Part shown: piece by piece, positions 34,507-42,091 of the stretch
Layout of the letters: each line of letters begins with the position of its first letter
Numbering within the stretch: the stretch's first letter is position 1
Assembly: GCA_018712075.1 (NCBI GenBank)
Contig: DVHN01000016.1
Coordinates: 1 to 47,985 of the forward strand
DNA length: 47,985 nucleotides
From: Candidatus Fimimorpha faecalis
GTDB taxonomy: Bacteria; Bacillota; Clostridia; Lachnospirales; Lachnospiraceae
Direction of reading: 5' to 3'
Program-made: the position numbers and the translations under genes
Notes under the pieces: model-generated
What the model was told of the DNA's origin: nothing
The model's database searches: none
What the model saw: only the letters and a program-made list of their open reading frames with translations

Positions 34507-35343
34507 TTGCAAAAACAAGTACGCAATAATACAAAACTAAAATTGATTGTTTTATTCATATTCGTACTAGGATTGTTGATAGTTGCTGCATTGGCTTCCT
34601 ACCTAGTTCCTTATGATCCCTATGAACAAGATTTAAACAATGCATTGCAGCCGCCAGATCGTGTACATATACTTGGAACGGATCGATATGGAAGGGATTT
34701 ATTATCTAGAGTGATTATGGGAGCTCAAACGACAATTTATTCGGCTCTTTTCCTGGTGGCTTTTATAACTGTAATTGGAACTGCGATAGGAATGGTTTGT
34801 GGCTATTATGGAGGTATTTTGGATTCAGTTGTTATGAGAATCGCAGATATTTTTTTGGCTTTTCCTGGAATGGTGTTTGCAATTGCAGTTGCAGGAGTAA
34901 CAGGAGGAGGAATTCTGAATGCAATTATTGCCTTGGCTTGTATCTCTTGGCCGAAGTTTGCGAGACTTTCCAGAAGTCAAGTGATTATGATGAAAAATAT
35001 GGATTATATCGCAGCAGCTCGGTTGGCTGGTTCTAGCACGGGGGCAATTATGATAAGACATATCTTACCAAATATTATCGGTTCCGTTCTTATAACAGCA
35101 GTATTGGATATTGGGACAATGATAATGGAACTTGCAGGACTTTCTTTTTTAGGACTTGGAGCTGCATCGCCAACGGCAGAATGGGGGTCTATGATGAGTA
35201 ATGGAAGAAGTATGATTCAAACGGCTCCATGGGTCATACTGGCACCTGGAGCTGCAATTTTCATTACAGTAGTATTGTTTAATTTGCTTGGAGATACGGT
35301 GCGTGATGTACTCGATCCAAAACAAAAGAAAGTAAATGGATAG
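34507..35343 (+). CDS. ABC importer permease, DppC/NikC family
   Basis: A 278-residue second permease. HILGTDRYGRDLLSRVIMG, GMVCGYYGGILDSVVMR and the EAA loop MKNMDYIAAARLAGSS fit DppC/NikC. The start is taken as TTG at 34507: AAGGAGG lies nine bases before it, inside the end of the first permease, whose TAA ends at 34505. An in-frame ATG at 34474 lies upstream of that ribosome site. Confidence 0.92.
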   Translation: MQKQVRNNTKLKLIVLFIFVLGLLIVAALASYLVPYDPYEQDLNNALQPPDRVHILGTDRYGRDLLSRVIMGAQTTIYSALFLVAFITVIGTAIGMVCGYYGGILDSVVMRIADIFLAFPGMVFAIAVAGVTGGGILNAIIALACISWPKFARLSRSQVIMMKNMDYIAAARLAGSSTGAIMIRHILPNIIGSVLITAVLDIGTMIMELAGLSFLGLGAASPTAEWGSMMSNGRSMIQTAPWVILAPGAAIFITVVLFNLLGDTVRDVLDPKQKKVNG

Positions 35344-35357
35344 AATAGGAGAAAAAA

Positions 35358-36932
35358 ATGCAGAAAAAAAGATATAACTGGTTGACTCAAATCACTATCT
35401 GGATGGCAGTAATTATGTTGATGCTATCTGGATGTGCAAACTCAGAAAGAGCAGAACAAAGTTCAGAAAATAATGCAGTAGAAAAGGTATTTAATTATGG
35501 AACGACTGCCTATGGGGTGGAAATGGGAAATACTGGTTTGAATCCACATGAAGATTATTCTGGATGGTCTGCGGTGCGTTATGGAGTTGCAGAGACCCTT
35601 TTTAAATTTAATGAGAATATGGAATTAGAACCATGGCTGGCAGAGAGCTATCAGCAAATCGATGAATATACGGTAGAGATAAAATTAAAAGAAAATATAA
35701 CATTTTCTAGTGGACGCAGTCTCGATGGCCAGGCAGTAAAGGAATGTTTGGAACATTTGATTGAAGTACATGATCGTGCACCTGGCGATTTAAAAATAAA
35801 AGAGATAACCGCACAAGGACAGACGGTAACGATTACTTCTGAGGAAAAAGTTCCAGCGCTTCTGAATTATTTGAGTGATCCCTATGGTGCAATCATTGAT
35901 ATGGAGTATGGAATTACAGAAGAGAAAAATGTAGCAGGAACAGGACCTTTTATTGCTACAAAAGTAACGGATACTGAAATTAATTTGGAAAAAAATCCAA
36001 ATTATTGGAATGGCGAAGTGAAGATGGACAAGGTAAATGTGAAAGAAATTGTCGATGGTGATACATTGACAATGGCAATGCAGTCGGGAGAGTTAGATGC
36101 AGTTCAAGGACTTCCATATGCAAGTTTGTCTCTGTTCCAAAATAATGCAGATTATAAGATTAGTTCCGCAGATACGTCCCGAACGTTTTTTGCACAGATC
36201 AACTATGATACCCCAGCGTTGAAAGAAATCAATGTAAGAAAAGCGATTGCAATGGGCATTGACAAAGAGGCATTTGCCAGTCATTTATTAAATGGAAATG
36301 GAACTCCAGCGGTAGGAGCATTTCCTTCCAACTTTTCATTTGGGGATGATCAAGTAAATGATTTGGAATATAACCCAGAAGAAGCGAAACGCTTGTTAGA
36401 AGAAGCAGGTTGGACCGATACAGATGGAGATGGGTATGTGGATAAGGATGGAGAAAATTTAATCATTCGATGGCTGACTTATCCAGGACGTCAGGAACTT
36501 CCTTTGTTGGCAGAAGCAGTACAGGCGACGTTAAAGGAAATTGGCATTGAAGTAAGGGTAAACAATACGCAAAATACAAAGGATTTTTTGGATAACGGAG
36601 AATGGGATGTTTTTGCAAGTGCATTTGTAACAGCTCCAACAGGAGATCCAGAATATTTTTTCACAACCCATTGTTTAAAAGATTCTGCGAAAAATCGAGG
36701 AAACTATTATAATGAAGAATTAGAAAATTTAGAGGCTCAACTGCACGAAACGTTTGATCCAACACAGCGTGCAGAATTAGCAGTGAAAATGCAGCAGATT
36801 CTGTTAGATGATTGTGGATTTATCTTTGCGTCCCATTTGAAAATGTCATTTGTTATGAAACAAAATATAACAGGTTTTCAAGCACATCCATCGGATTATT
36901 ATGAGATTACCGCTGATTTGGCGTACGAGTGA
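35358..36932 (+). CDS. Extracellular solute-binding lipoprotein, family 5
   Basis: A 524-residue lipoprotein. A signal helix (about 10-24) ends in the lipobox LSGC, followed by a family-5 binding domain with GLNPHEDYSGW, ETLFKFNENMELEPWLAESY, TGPFIATKVTDTEINLEKNPNYW (two blocks) and NVRKAIAMGIDKEAF. A Ca-loop-like DTDGDGYVDKDGE occurs near residue 355, common in this family. It captures substrate for the two permeases. LspA at 27560 would mature it. Ligand unknown. Confidence 0.92.
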   Translation: MQKKRYNWLTQITIWMAVIMLMLSGCANSERAEQSSENNAVEKVFNYGTTAYGVEMGNTGLNPHEDYSGWSAVRYGVAETLFKFNENMELEPWLAESYQQIDEYTVEIKLKENITFSSGRSLDGQAVKECLEHLIEVHDRAPGDLKIKEITAQGQTVTITSEEKVPALLNYLSDPYGAIIDMEYGITEEKNVAGTGPFIATKVTDTEINLEKNPNYWNGEVKMDKVNVKEIVDGDTLTMAMQSGELDAVQGLPYASLSLFQNNADYKISSADTSRTFFAQINYDTPALKEINVRKAIAMGIDKEAFASHLLNGNGTPAVGAFPSNFSFGDDQVNDLEYNPEEAKRLLEEAGWTDTDGDGYVDKDGENLIIRWLTYPGRQELPLLAEAVQATLKEIGIEVRVNNTQNTKDFLDNGEWDVFASAFVTAPTGDPEYFFTTHCLKDSAKNRGNYYNEELENLEAQLHETFDPTQRAELAVKMQQILLDDCGFIFASHLKMSFVMKQNITGFQAHPSDYYEITADLAYE

Positions 36933-36946
36933 GAAAGGATGAAACG

Positions 36947-37732
36947 ATGAAACAGCCATTATTGGATATACAGCAAGTAGAAATTGGATATCAGGCAAAA
37001 ACAGTAGTACATGATATAACACTCCAAGTAAATTCTGGTGAAATATTGGGAATTGTAGGAGAGTCTGGCAGCGGGAAAAGTACATTGATTAAGTCCATTA
37101 CAGGACTGCTTGGCAGGGACGGTATGATAACAAATGGCAGTATTTCCTATAAGGGAATGGAGCTTGTGCATCAGAGGAAAAAACAACTTAGAAAATTGAG
37201 GGGTGCAGAGATCGGAATGATTTTTCAAAATACGGCAGCTTCCCTTTGTCCTGTGCGCAGTATTGAAAAGCAGCTTTATGAAATGGTTTTCGCACACGAG
37301 TCTATAAGTCGTGCAGAAATAAAAAAAAGAGCATTGGATTTATTCGATAAAATGAATCTGAAAGATGGAGAACGGATTTTAAAGAGTTATCCATTTGAAT
37401 TATCTGGTGGTATGAACCAACGGATAGGGATTATGATGGCTATGATCTTGAAACCAAATTTACTCTTAGCGGATGAACCAACTAGCTCTCTGGATGTTAC
37501 GATTCAGGCTCAAGTAGTGAGAGAAATGATGAAAATGAGAGATCTATTTGGAACTGCAATTATTATTGTGACACATAATATTGGCTTGGTAAAATTTATG
37601 GCAGATCGTATTGCGGTTATGTATCAAGGAAGACTAGTGGAATATGGTACAAAAGAAGAAATTTTCTCCAATCCACAAGATCCGTATACAAAAAAGTTAA
37701 TTCATTCCGTGTTGTGTATCAATAGAGGATAA
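36947..37732 (+). CDS. ABC importer ATPase, DppD/NikD family
   Basis: A 261-residue ATPase with Walker A GESGSGKST, Q-loop MIFQNTAAS, signature LSGGMNQR, Walker B LLLADEPTSSLD and an H-loop TTHNIGL-type VTHNIGL. The family's C-terminal PYTKKLIHSV is present. ATG at 36947 follows AAAGGATG; a GTG at 36929 overlapping the lipoprotein stop is an alternative. The signature ends MNQR rather than the more usual QRQR, as in NikD-type proteins. Confidence 0.92.
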   Translation: MKQPLLDIQQVEIGYQAKTVVHDITLQVNSGEILGIVGESGSGKSTLIKSITGLLGRDGMITNGSISYKGMELVHQRKKQLRKLRGAEIGMIFQNTAASLCPVRSIEKQLYEMVFAHESISRAEIKKRALDLFDKMNLKDGERILKSYPFELSGGMNQRIGIMMAMILKPNLLLADEPTSSLDVTIQAQVVREMMKMRDLFGTAIIIVTHNIGLVKFMADRIAVMYQGRLVEYGTKEEIFSNPQDPYTKKLIHSVLCINRG

Positions 37733-37739
37733 TAAAAAT

Positions 37740-38498
37740 ATGGAAACAATATTAGAAGTAAAAAATGTAACAAAGGTGTTTTATAAAAATAAAGTTCCAT
37801 TTACAGCAGTGGATCAGATTAGTTTTTGTATAAAAAAGGGTGAATGCGTAGCAATTGTAGGTGAGAGTGGATCAGGAAAAACTACAACTGCGAAAATCCT
37901 TACTCAGCTTATCCATCCAGATGCAGGAAACGTTTTTTTGGATGGAATCGAATACATTTTTGCAAAAGGAAAACTGCGAAAAGAATTTTATACAAAGATT
38001 CAGATGGTTTTTCAAATGCCTCAAGATTCCTTTGATCCAAGACGTAGTTTGGGAGACGGAATTATGGAGAGTATGAGAAATCATGGGATGACCAAAAAAG
38101 AAGCACAGAAACGAATGATAGAACTTTTGCAGATGGTAGAACTTGCTCCAGAATATGCCAAACGATATCCCCATCAAGTAAGCGGTGGTCAATGCCAGCG
38201 TGCAGCAATTGCTAGAGCTTTGGCAATTGCTCCAAAATTGATTGTTTGTGATGAAGCAACGAGTGCATTGGATGTGACGGTTCAAGCTCAGATTGTAACA
38301 CTTTTAAAAAAATTAAAACAAGAAATGGGACTTTCCCTTTTGTTTATTTCCCATGATTTGGGAGTTGTGCAAAATCTTTGCGATCGAGTGTTAGTAATGT
38401 ATCAGGGGAAAATTGTGGAAGAAGGAACACCAGATTGTATCATTCAAAACCCAAAAGATGATTATACAAAAAAATTAATAGAATCGGTATTTTTGTAA
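37740..38498 (+). CDS. ABC importer ATPase, DppF/NikE family
   Basis: A 252-residue ATPase paired with the one upstream: Walker A GESGSGKTT, Q-loop MVFQMPQDSFDPR, signature VSGGQCQRAAIARAL, Walker B LIVCDEATSALD and FISHDLGVVQNL. It completes a two-ATPase importer. It is shorter than many DppF proteins at the C-terminus, as NikE-type ones are. Confidence 0.92.
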   Translation: METILEVKNVTKVFYKNKVPFTAVDQISFCIKKGECVAIVGESGSGKTTTAKILTQLIHPDAGNVFLDGIEYIFAKGKLRKEFYTKIQMVFQMPQDSFDPRRSLGDGIMESMRNHGMTKKEAQKRMIELLQMVELAPEYAKRYPHQVSGGQCQRAAIARALAIAPKLIVCDEATSALDVTVQAQIVTLLKKLKQEMGLSLLFISHDLGVVQNLCDRVLVMYQGKIVEEGTPDCIIQNPKDDYTKKLIESVFL

Positions 38499-38515
38499 GA
38501 AACAGGAGAGCTAAA

Positions 38516-39328
38516 ATGAGTCAATATAAGATTATTATGTTAGGTACTGGAAATGCAATGGTAACAAAATGCTACAATACTTGCTTTGTAATGAGTGATG
38601 GAACAGATTATTTATTAGTTGATGCTGGAGGAGGCAATGGAATTTTAAAGCAGATGGAAGAGGCAAAGATTCCATACGATCGAATACACCAAATGATTTT
38701 GACCCATTGTCATACCGATCATATATTGGGAGGGATTTGGGTTGTCAGAAAGATTGCGTCCATGATGGAAGCAGAAAAATTTGAAGGATTATTTGAAATA
38801 TACTGTCATAAAGAGGCAGCAGAAGTGTTTAAGACTTTTTGTCAATTGACATTGAAACAAAAGTTTTTAAACTATATTGGCGATCGAATTATGATTCGTG
38901 AAGTGGAAAGCGGAACAGAGATCACTGCAATTGGAATGCAAATAACATTTTTTGATATCCATTCTACTAAAATGAAACAGTTTGGATTTTCTGCCAAATT
39001 GCCAGATGGAAAAAAAGTCACTTGCCTTGGAGATGAGCCGTATCATCCAAGTTGTAGTAAATTTGTAGAAGGAAGTGACTGGCTGATGAGTGAAGCATTC
39101 TGTTTAGAAAGCCAAAAGGAATTATTTAAACCCCATGAAAAACATCATAGTACGGTTATGGATGCTGGAAAAGTAGCATCCGATCTTCAAGTATCCCATT
39201 TAATCTTGTATCATACCGAAGATAAAAATATTAAAAATAGAAAGACATTATATTTAAAGGAATTAGAGACGGTGTTTCGTGGAAAAGCTTTTGTTCCAGA
39301 TGACTTAGAAGTGATTTCAATTGAGTAA
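38516..39328 (+). CDS. MBL-fold metallohydrolase (RNase Z-like)
   Basis: A 270-residue metallo-beta-lactamase-fold protein. It opens IIMLGTGNAMVTKCYNTCF, has the metal site THCHTDHILGG, a second-metal aspartate in CLGDEPYHPS, and the late histidines HEKHHSTVMDAG and LILYHTED. Overall it is closest to the RNase Z-like branch. It sits 17 bases after the last importer gene and is probably in that operon. It might act on the imported compound, but that is inference. Confidence 0.85.
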   Translation: MSQYKIIMLGTGNAMVTKCYNTCFVMSDGTDYLLVDAGGGNGILKQMEEAKIPYDRIHQMILTHCHTDHILGGIWVVRKIASMMEAEKFEGLFEIYCHKEAAEVFKTFCQLTLKQKFLNYIGDRIMIREVESGTEITAIGMQITFFDIHSTKMKQFGFSAKLPDGKKVTCLGDEPYHPSCSKFVEGSDWLMSEAFCLESQKELFKPHEKHHSTVMDAGKVASDLQVSHLILYHTEDKNIKNRKTLYLKELETVFRGKAFVPDDLEVISIE

Positions 39329-39360
39329 GAAAAGAAATGAAAATTTGATTCCGATAAGTC

Positions 39361-39389
39361 TTTACAATTGGGAAAGACTATGTTAAAGT
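39361..39389 (+). promoter_or_regulatory. Promoter of the ABC-F leader
   Basis: TTTACA (39361-39366), 17 bases, TAAAGT (39384-39389), with an extended -10 TGT. It lies 30 bases before the three-codon leader ORF. Confidence 0.65.
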
Positions 39390-39419
39390 AGAAAAAGCAA
39401 AAAAGAAAGAGGTGAAAGA

Positions 39420-39431
39420 ATGTTTCAATAA
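39420..39431 (+). CDS. Three-codon leader ORF (Met-Phe-Gln)
   Basis: ATG-TTT-CAA-TAA at 39420-39431 stands five bases after a strong AAGAGGTG site (39407-39414). No gene of that frame follows, so the ribosome site serves only this tiny ORF. Its stop abuts segment A of the attenuator (39432-39443). A ribosome waiting here, as happens when antibiotics block the peptidyl transferase centre, would cover A. Confidence 0.7.
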   Translation: MFQ

Positions 39432-39684
39432 TTTGTTTTTCAATTATAATTTAAAAATCGTTTTTGTAGAATGCAAGGTGATTTTAGATTATTGTAATGT
39501 AAAAAAGAAACTTCCAGTGAGATTTTCTTTTATTTGAAAAACAGATTTTGAAATATTCTTTTTGGTGGAACTAGCAAGAGTTACTAGGTTCTTATTTTGG
39601 TAACAATGGAATTTGTTGAGCATCCGAATAGGCAAACAAGGATAAAAAGATCTGTTTTTCAAAGAAAATAGGTCTTTGTTTTTT
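39432..39684 (+). promoter_or_regulatory. Attenuator leader of the ABC-F gene
   Basis: Three segments compete. A (39432-39443) is 12 bases just after the leader ORF. B (39533-39546), TTTGAAAAACAGAT, pairs with A over 12 pairs with one G-U. C (39650-39663), ATCTGTTTTTCAAA, is the exact complement of B over 14 pairs. C overlaps the terminator stem. With A free, A-B forms and C is left to terminate; with A covered, B-C forms and transcription continues. This explains the 369 bases between 39329 and 39697, which hold no other gene. Confidence 0.75.
39646..39684 (+). terminator. Conditional terminator just before the ABC-F gene
   Basis: AAAGATC (39646-39652) pairs with GGTCTTT (39671-39677), or CAAAGA (39660-39665) with TCTTTG (39673-39678). 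Either stem is followed by TTTTTT. The AGGAGG of the ABC-F gene begins two to three bases later, so the terminator also sits against the ribosome site. Confidence 0.75.
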
Positions 39685-39697
39685 ATAGGAGGACGCA

Positions 39698-41221
39698 ATG
39701 CAAATTAAAAATTTAACCATTACACATAAGAAAGATTTGAGATTGCTCGTAGAAAACCTTAGTTTTTCTCTGCAACCTGGAGATTGTGCTGTCATAATTG
39801 GAGAAGAAGGAAATGGAAAATCTACAATTTTAAAATGGATTGCAGATCCAAAGAAAATAGAAGGTTATGCAGAATGGACAGGTGAAGTAGTAAAAGAAAA
39901 AGTAGGTTATCTGGCTCAGGAATTAGAGGATTGGGAAAGAGAATTATCGGTCTATGAATTTTGTACGAAAGAAGAGATGTTCTGGGATACTTCACCGGCG
40001 GAATTAGCAAATTATGCAAAAGAGCTGGATATTCCAATGGAATTATTCTTTTCAGAACAAAAATTAGGTACATTGTCTGGCGGAGAGAGAGTAAAGATAC
40101 AAATGGCACGATTGATGATTGCAAAGCCAGATGCCTTTTTACTAGATGAGCCATCGAATGATATTGATTTGAACACATTGGAGTGGTTGGAACAATGGAT
40201 GTCTCAATGCACCAAACCAATTTTATATGTTTCGCATGATGAAATTCTAATTGAGCAGACTGCTAACATGATTATTCATTTAGAGCAAATAGTCCGAAAG
40301 ACAAAGCCAAAACATACGGTGGTACGGATGCGTTATTCGGAATATATTGCAAATAGGCAGATGAATTTAGATAAGCAAATACAAGAAGCAGGAAATCAGA
40401 AAAGAGAGAGAAAAAAACAACAGGAACGTTTTCAAAGAGTGCAGCAAAAAGTAGAACATGCTCAAAGCAGCGTTTCTCGTCAGTCTCCTCATGCAGGAAA
40501 GATGCTGAAGCGAAAAATGAAGGCGGTAAAGGCAATGGAACGAAGATATGAACGGGAATGGAAGGATCGAGTAAAAGTTCCAGATACCGAAGATGCCATT
40601 TTTATAAAATTTGAAAAAGCGAGCAGTATTCCAAACGGAAAAACAGTTTTAGATTTCCATTTAGATCAATTAACTTGTAACGAAACGATACTTGCTAATG
40701 ATATTTCTTTGCGAGTAGTTGGAACGGAAAAAGTAGTAATTGTAGGAAAAAATGGAATTGGTAAATCGACATTATTGAAGAAAATCGCCGAAACTCTTTT
40801 TAGCAGGACGGATATAACGGTGGGATATATGCCTCAAAATTATGAAGAACAGCTCAATCAAAACGAAACACCAGTACAGTATTTATCCGTTACTGGTGAA
40901 AAGGAAGAATTGACACAAATTCGCACGTATCTTGGAAGTATGAAATATACACCAGATGAAATGGATCATGCGATATTAGAACTTTCGGGAGGACAGAAGG
41001 CAAAGTTATTTTTATTAAAAATGAGTTTATTGGGATGTAATGTATTGATTTTAGATGAGCCGACGAGAAATCTTTCTCCACTTTCCAATCCAGTGATCCG
41101 AAAGTCGTTACGGGCATTCCCAGGAGCTATTATTAGTGTTTCTCACGATAGAGTTTATATAGAAGAAGTCTGTGATCGGATTTATGAATTTACAAAAGAA
41201 GGGTTGGAACCGTTGGAGTAA
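39698..41221 (+). CDS. ABC-F family ATPase, probable antibiotic ribosome-protection protein
   Basis: A 507-residue twin-cassette ATPase with no membrane part. Cassette 1: Walker A GEEGNGKST, signature LSGGE, Walker B FLLDEPSNDID. Then a basic, coiled-coil interdomain linker (about residues 215-290) that in this family reaches toward the peptidyl transferase centre. Cassette 2: GKNGIGKST, LSGGQ, LILDEPTRNLSPLSNP, SHDRVYIEEVCD. Cassette 2 has RNLSP where most have NHLD, a feature of a clostridial resistance-type subgroup. Its size and drug-type attenuator suggest protection against lincosamides, streptogramin A, pleuromutilins or the like. The drug range is not shown by sequence. Confidence 0.88.
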   Translation: MQIKNLTITHKKDLRLLVENLSFSLQPGDCAVIIGEEGNGKSTILKWIADPKKIEGYAEWTGEVVKEKVGYLAQELEDWERELSVYEFCTKEEMFWDTSPAELANYAKELDIPMELFFSEQKLGTLSGGERVKIQMARLMIAKPDAFLLDEPSNDIDLNTLEWLEQWMSQCTKPILYVSHDEILIEQTANMIIHLEQIVRKTKPKHTVVRMRYSEYIANRQMNLDKQIQEAGNQKRERKKQQERFQRVQQKVEHAQSSVSRQSPHAGKMLKRKMKAVKAMERRYEREWKDRVKVPDTEDAIFIKFEKASSIPNGKTVLDFHLDQLTCNETILANDISLRVVGTEKVVIVGKNGIGKSTLLKKIAETLFSRTDITVGYMPQNYEEQLNQNETPVQYLSVTGEKEELTQIRTYLGSMKYTPDEMDHAILELSGGQKAKLFLLKMSLLGCNVLILDEPTRNLSPLSNPVIRKSLRAFPGAIISVSHDRVYIEEVCDRIYEFTKEGLEPLE

Positions 41222-41253
41222 AAGCAAAAAGAAACTAAATAGTTAGAAAGTCA

Positions 41254-41282
41254 GTGACAAAATTGTCGAAAAGAGGTATACT
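41254..41282 (+). promoter_or_regulatory. Promoter of the DUF457 gene
   Basis: GTGACA (41254-41259), 17 bases, TATACT (41277-41282). Confidence 0.6.
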
Positions 41283-41356
41283 AAAGGGCAGTAAAACAAA
41301 AGAGTATTTGAGAAAGGGAAGTAACAGCAAAAATTAGCTGCATTTTGGTAGTAATT

Positions 41357-41872
41357 ATGACAGGAAAAAATCATCTTATATTTGGAGGATTATGTGGAGG
41401 TCTAGTTTTATATCACGAATATGTAGGAGGAGTGCCAATTGTTCCTACAGCAGTAGCAGTAGGAACTTGTGTGCTTGGAAATTTACTTCCAGATATTGAT
41501 GTTCCTACGAGTGTAATCGGAAAACTGTTAAAACCATTTTCTATTTTATTTCAAAAAATATTTGGGCATAGAACATTTTTCCATTCTCTTTTGGCCTTGG
41601 CATTCCTATATGTAGGAATGTGGTATTGGTCCATGCAAACAGGAAGCCCCTACATTATGGCAGCTCGATTTGGAATTGTAGTAGGATATGTGGGACACCT
41701 CTTTTTAGATATGTTTACATCTAGGGGAATCCCATTGGCGTGGCCGTTTTCCAAGAAGTGTTATAGTTTATTGGATAGAAGAAGCGGAGGAAAGTTTGAA
41801 ACTGCATTAACCATACTTTTATTTCTTGGAGTAGTTGGATTTTACTGTGGATATCAAAGATTCTTTGGATAA
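41357..41872 (+). CDS. YdjM/DUF457-type membrane metal-dependent hydrolase
   Basis: A 171-residue membrane protein with four or five helices. Marks of the LexA-regulated YdjM/DUF457 family are TGKNHLIFGGL at the start, GNLLPDIDVPTS, FGHRTFFHSLLAL and GHLFLDMFTSRGI, with His and Asp residues that could bind a metal. Biochemical role is not settled. ATG at 41357 is taken as start; no strong ribosome site is seen, and an in-frame TTG at 41345 is possible. Confidence 0.82.
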   Translation: MTGKNHLIFGGLCGGLVLYHEYVGGVPIVPTAVAVGTCVLGNLLPDIDVPTSVIGKLLKPFSILFQKIFGHRTFFHSLLALAFLYVGMWYWSMQTGSPYIMAARFGIVVGYVGHLFLDMFTSRGIPLAWPFSKKCYSLLDRRSGGKFETALTILLFLGVVGFYCGYQRFFG

Positions 41873-41893
41873 TATCAAAGAAAAATTTAATTT

Positions 41894-41941
41894 AGGGGAC
41901 GATTGGATAGAAAAAATCTGGCAATCGTTCTCTTATTTTTT
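41894..41941 (+). terminator. Terminator after the DUF457 gene
   Basis: GGGACGATTG (41896-41905) pairs with CAATCGTTCTC (41922-41932) with G-U pairs, followed by TTATTTTTT. Confidence 0.75.
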
Positions 41942-41961
41942 GTGAAAATAGAAAATTATAC

Positions 41962-41990
41962 TGGACAAACAAAAGAAATTGTGATAAAAT
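41962..41990 (+). promoter_or_regulatory. Promoter of the recombinase-like gene
   Basis: TGGACA (41962-41967), 17 bases, TAAAAT (41985-41990). The leader of about 95 bases that follows includes an A/C-only run, 42036-42063, and has no G from 42036 to 42076. Confidence 0.6.
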
Positions 41991-42091
41991 ACAATTAAAA
42001 ATAATATGACGTGTAACAATATAATATAAAACACGCCACCCACCACCACACAAAAACCCAAACTCCAAAACAAACAAGAAAGGAGCTTCTT

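Noticed and set aside
39432-39663. Three similar segments read as a repeat array or small CRISPR.
   Set aside because: Only two direct copies and one inverted copy, unevenly spaced; the pairing explains them as an attenuator.
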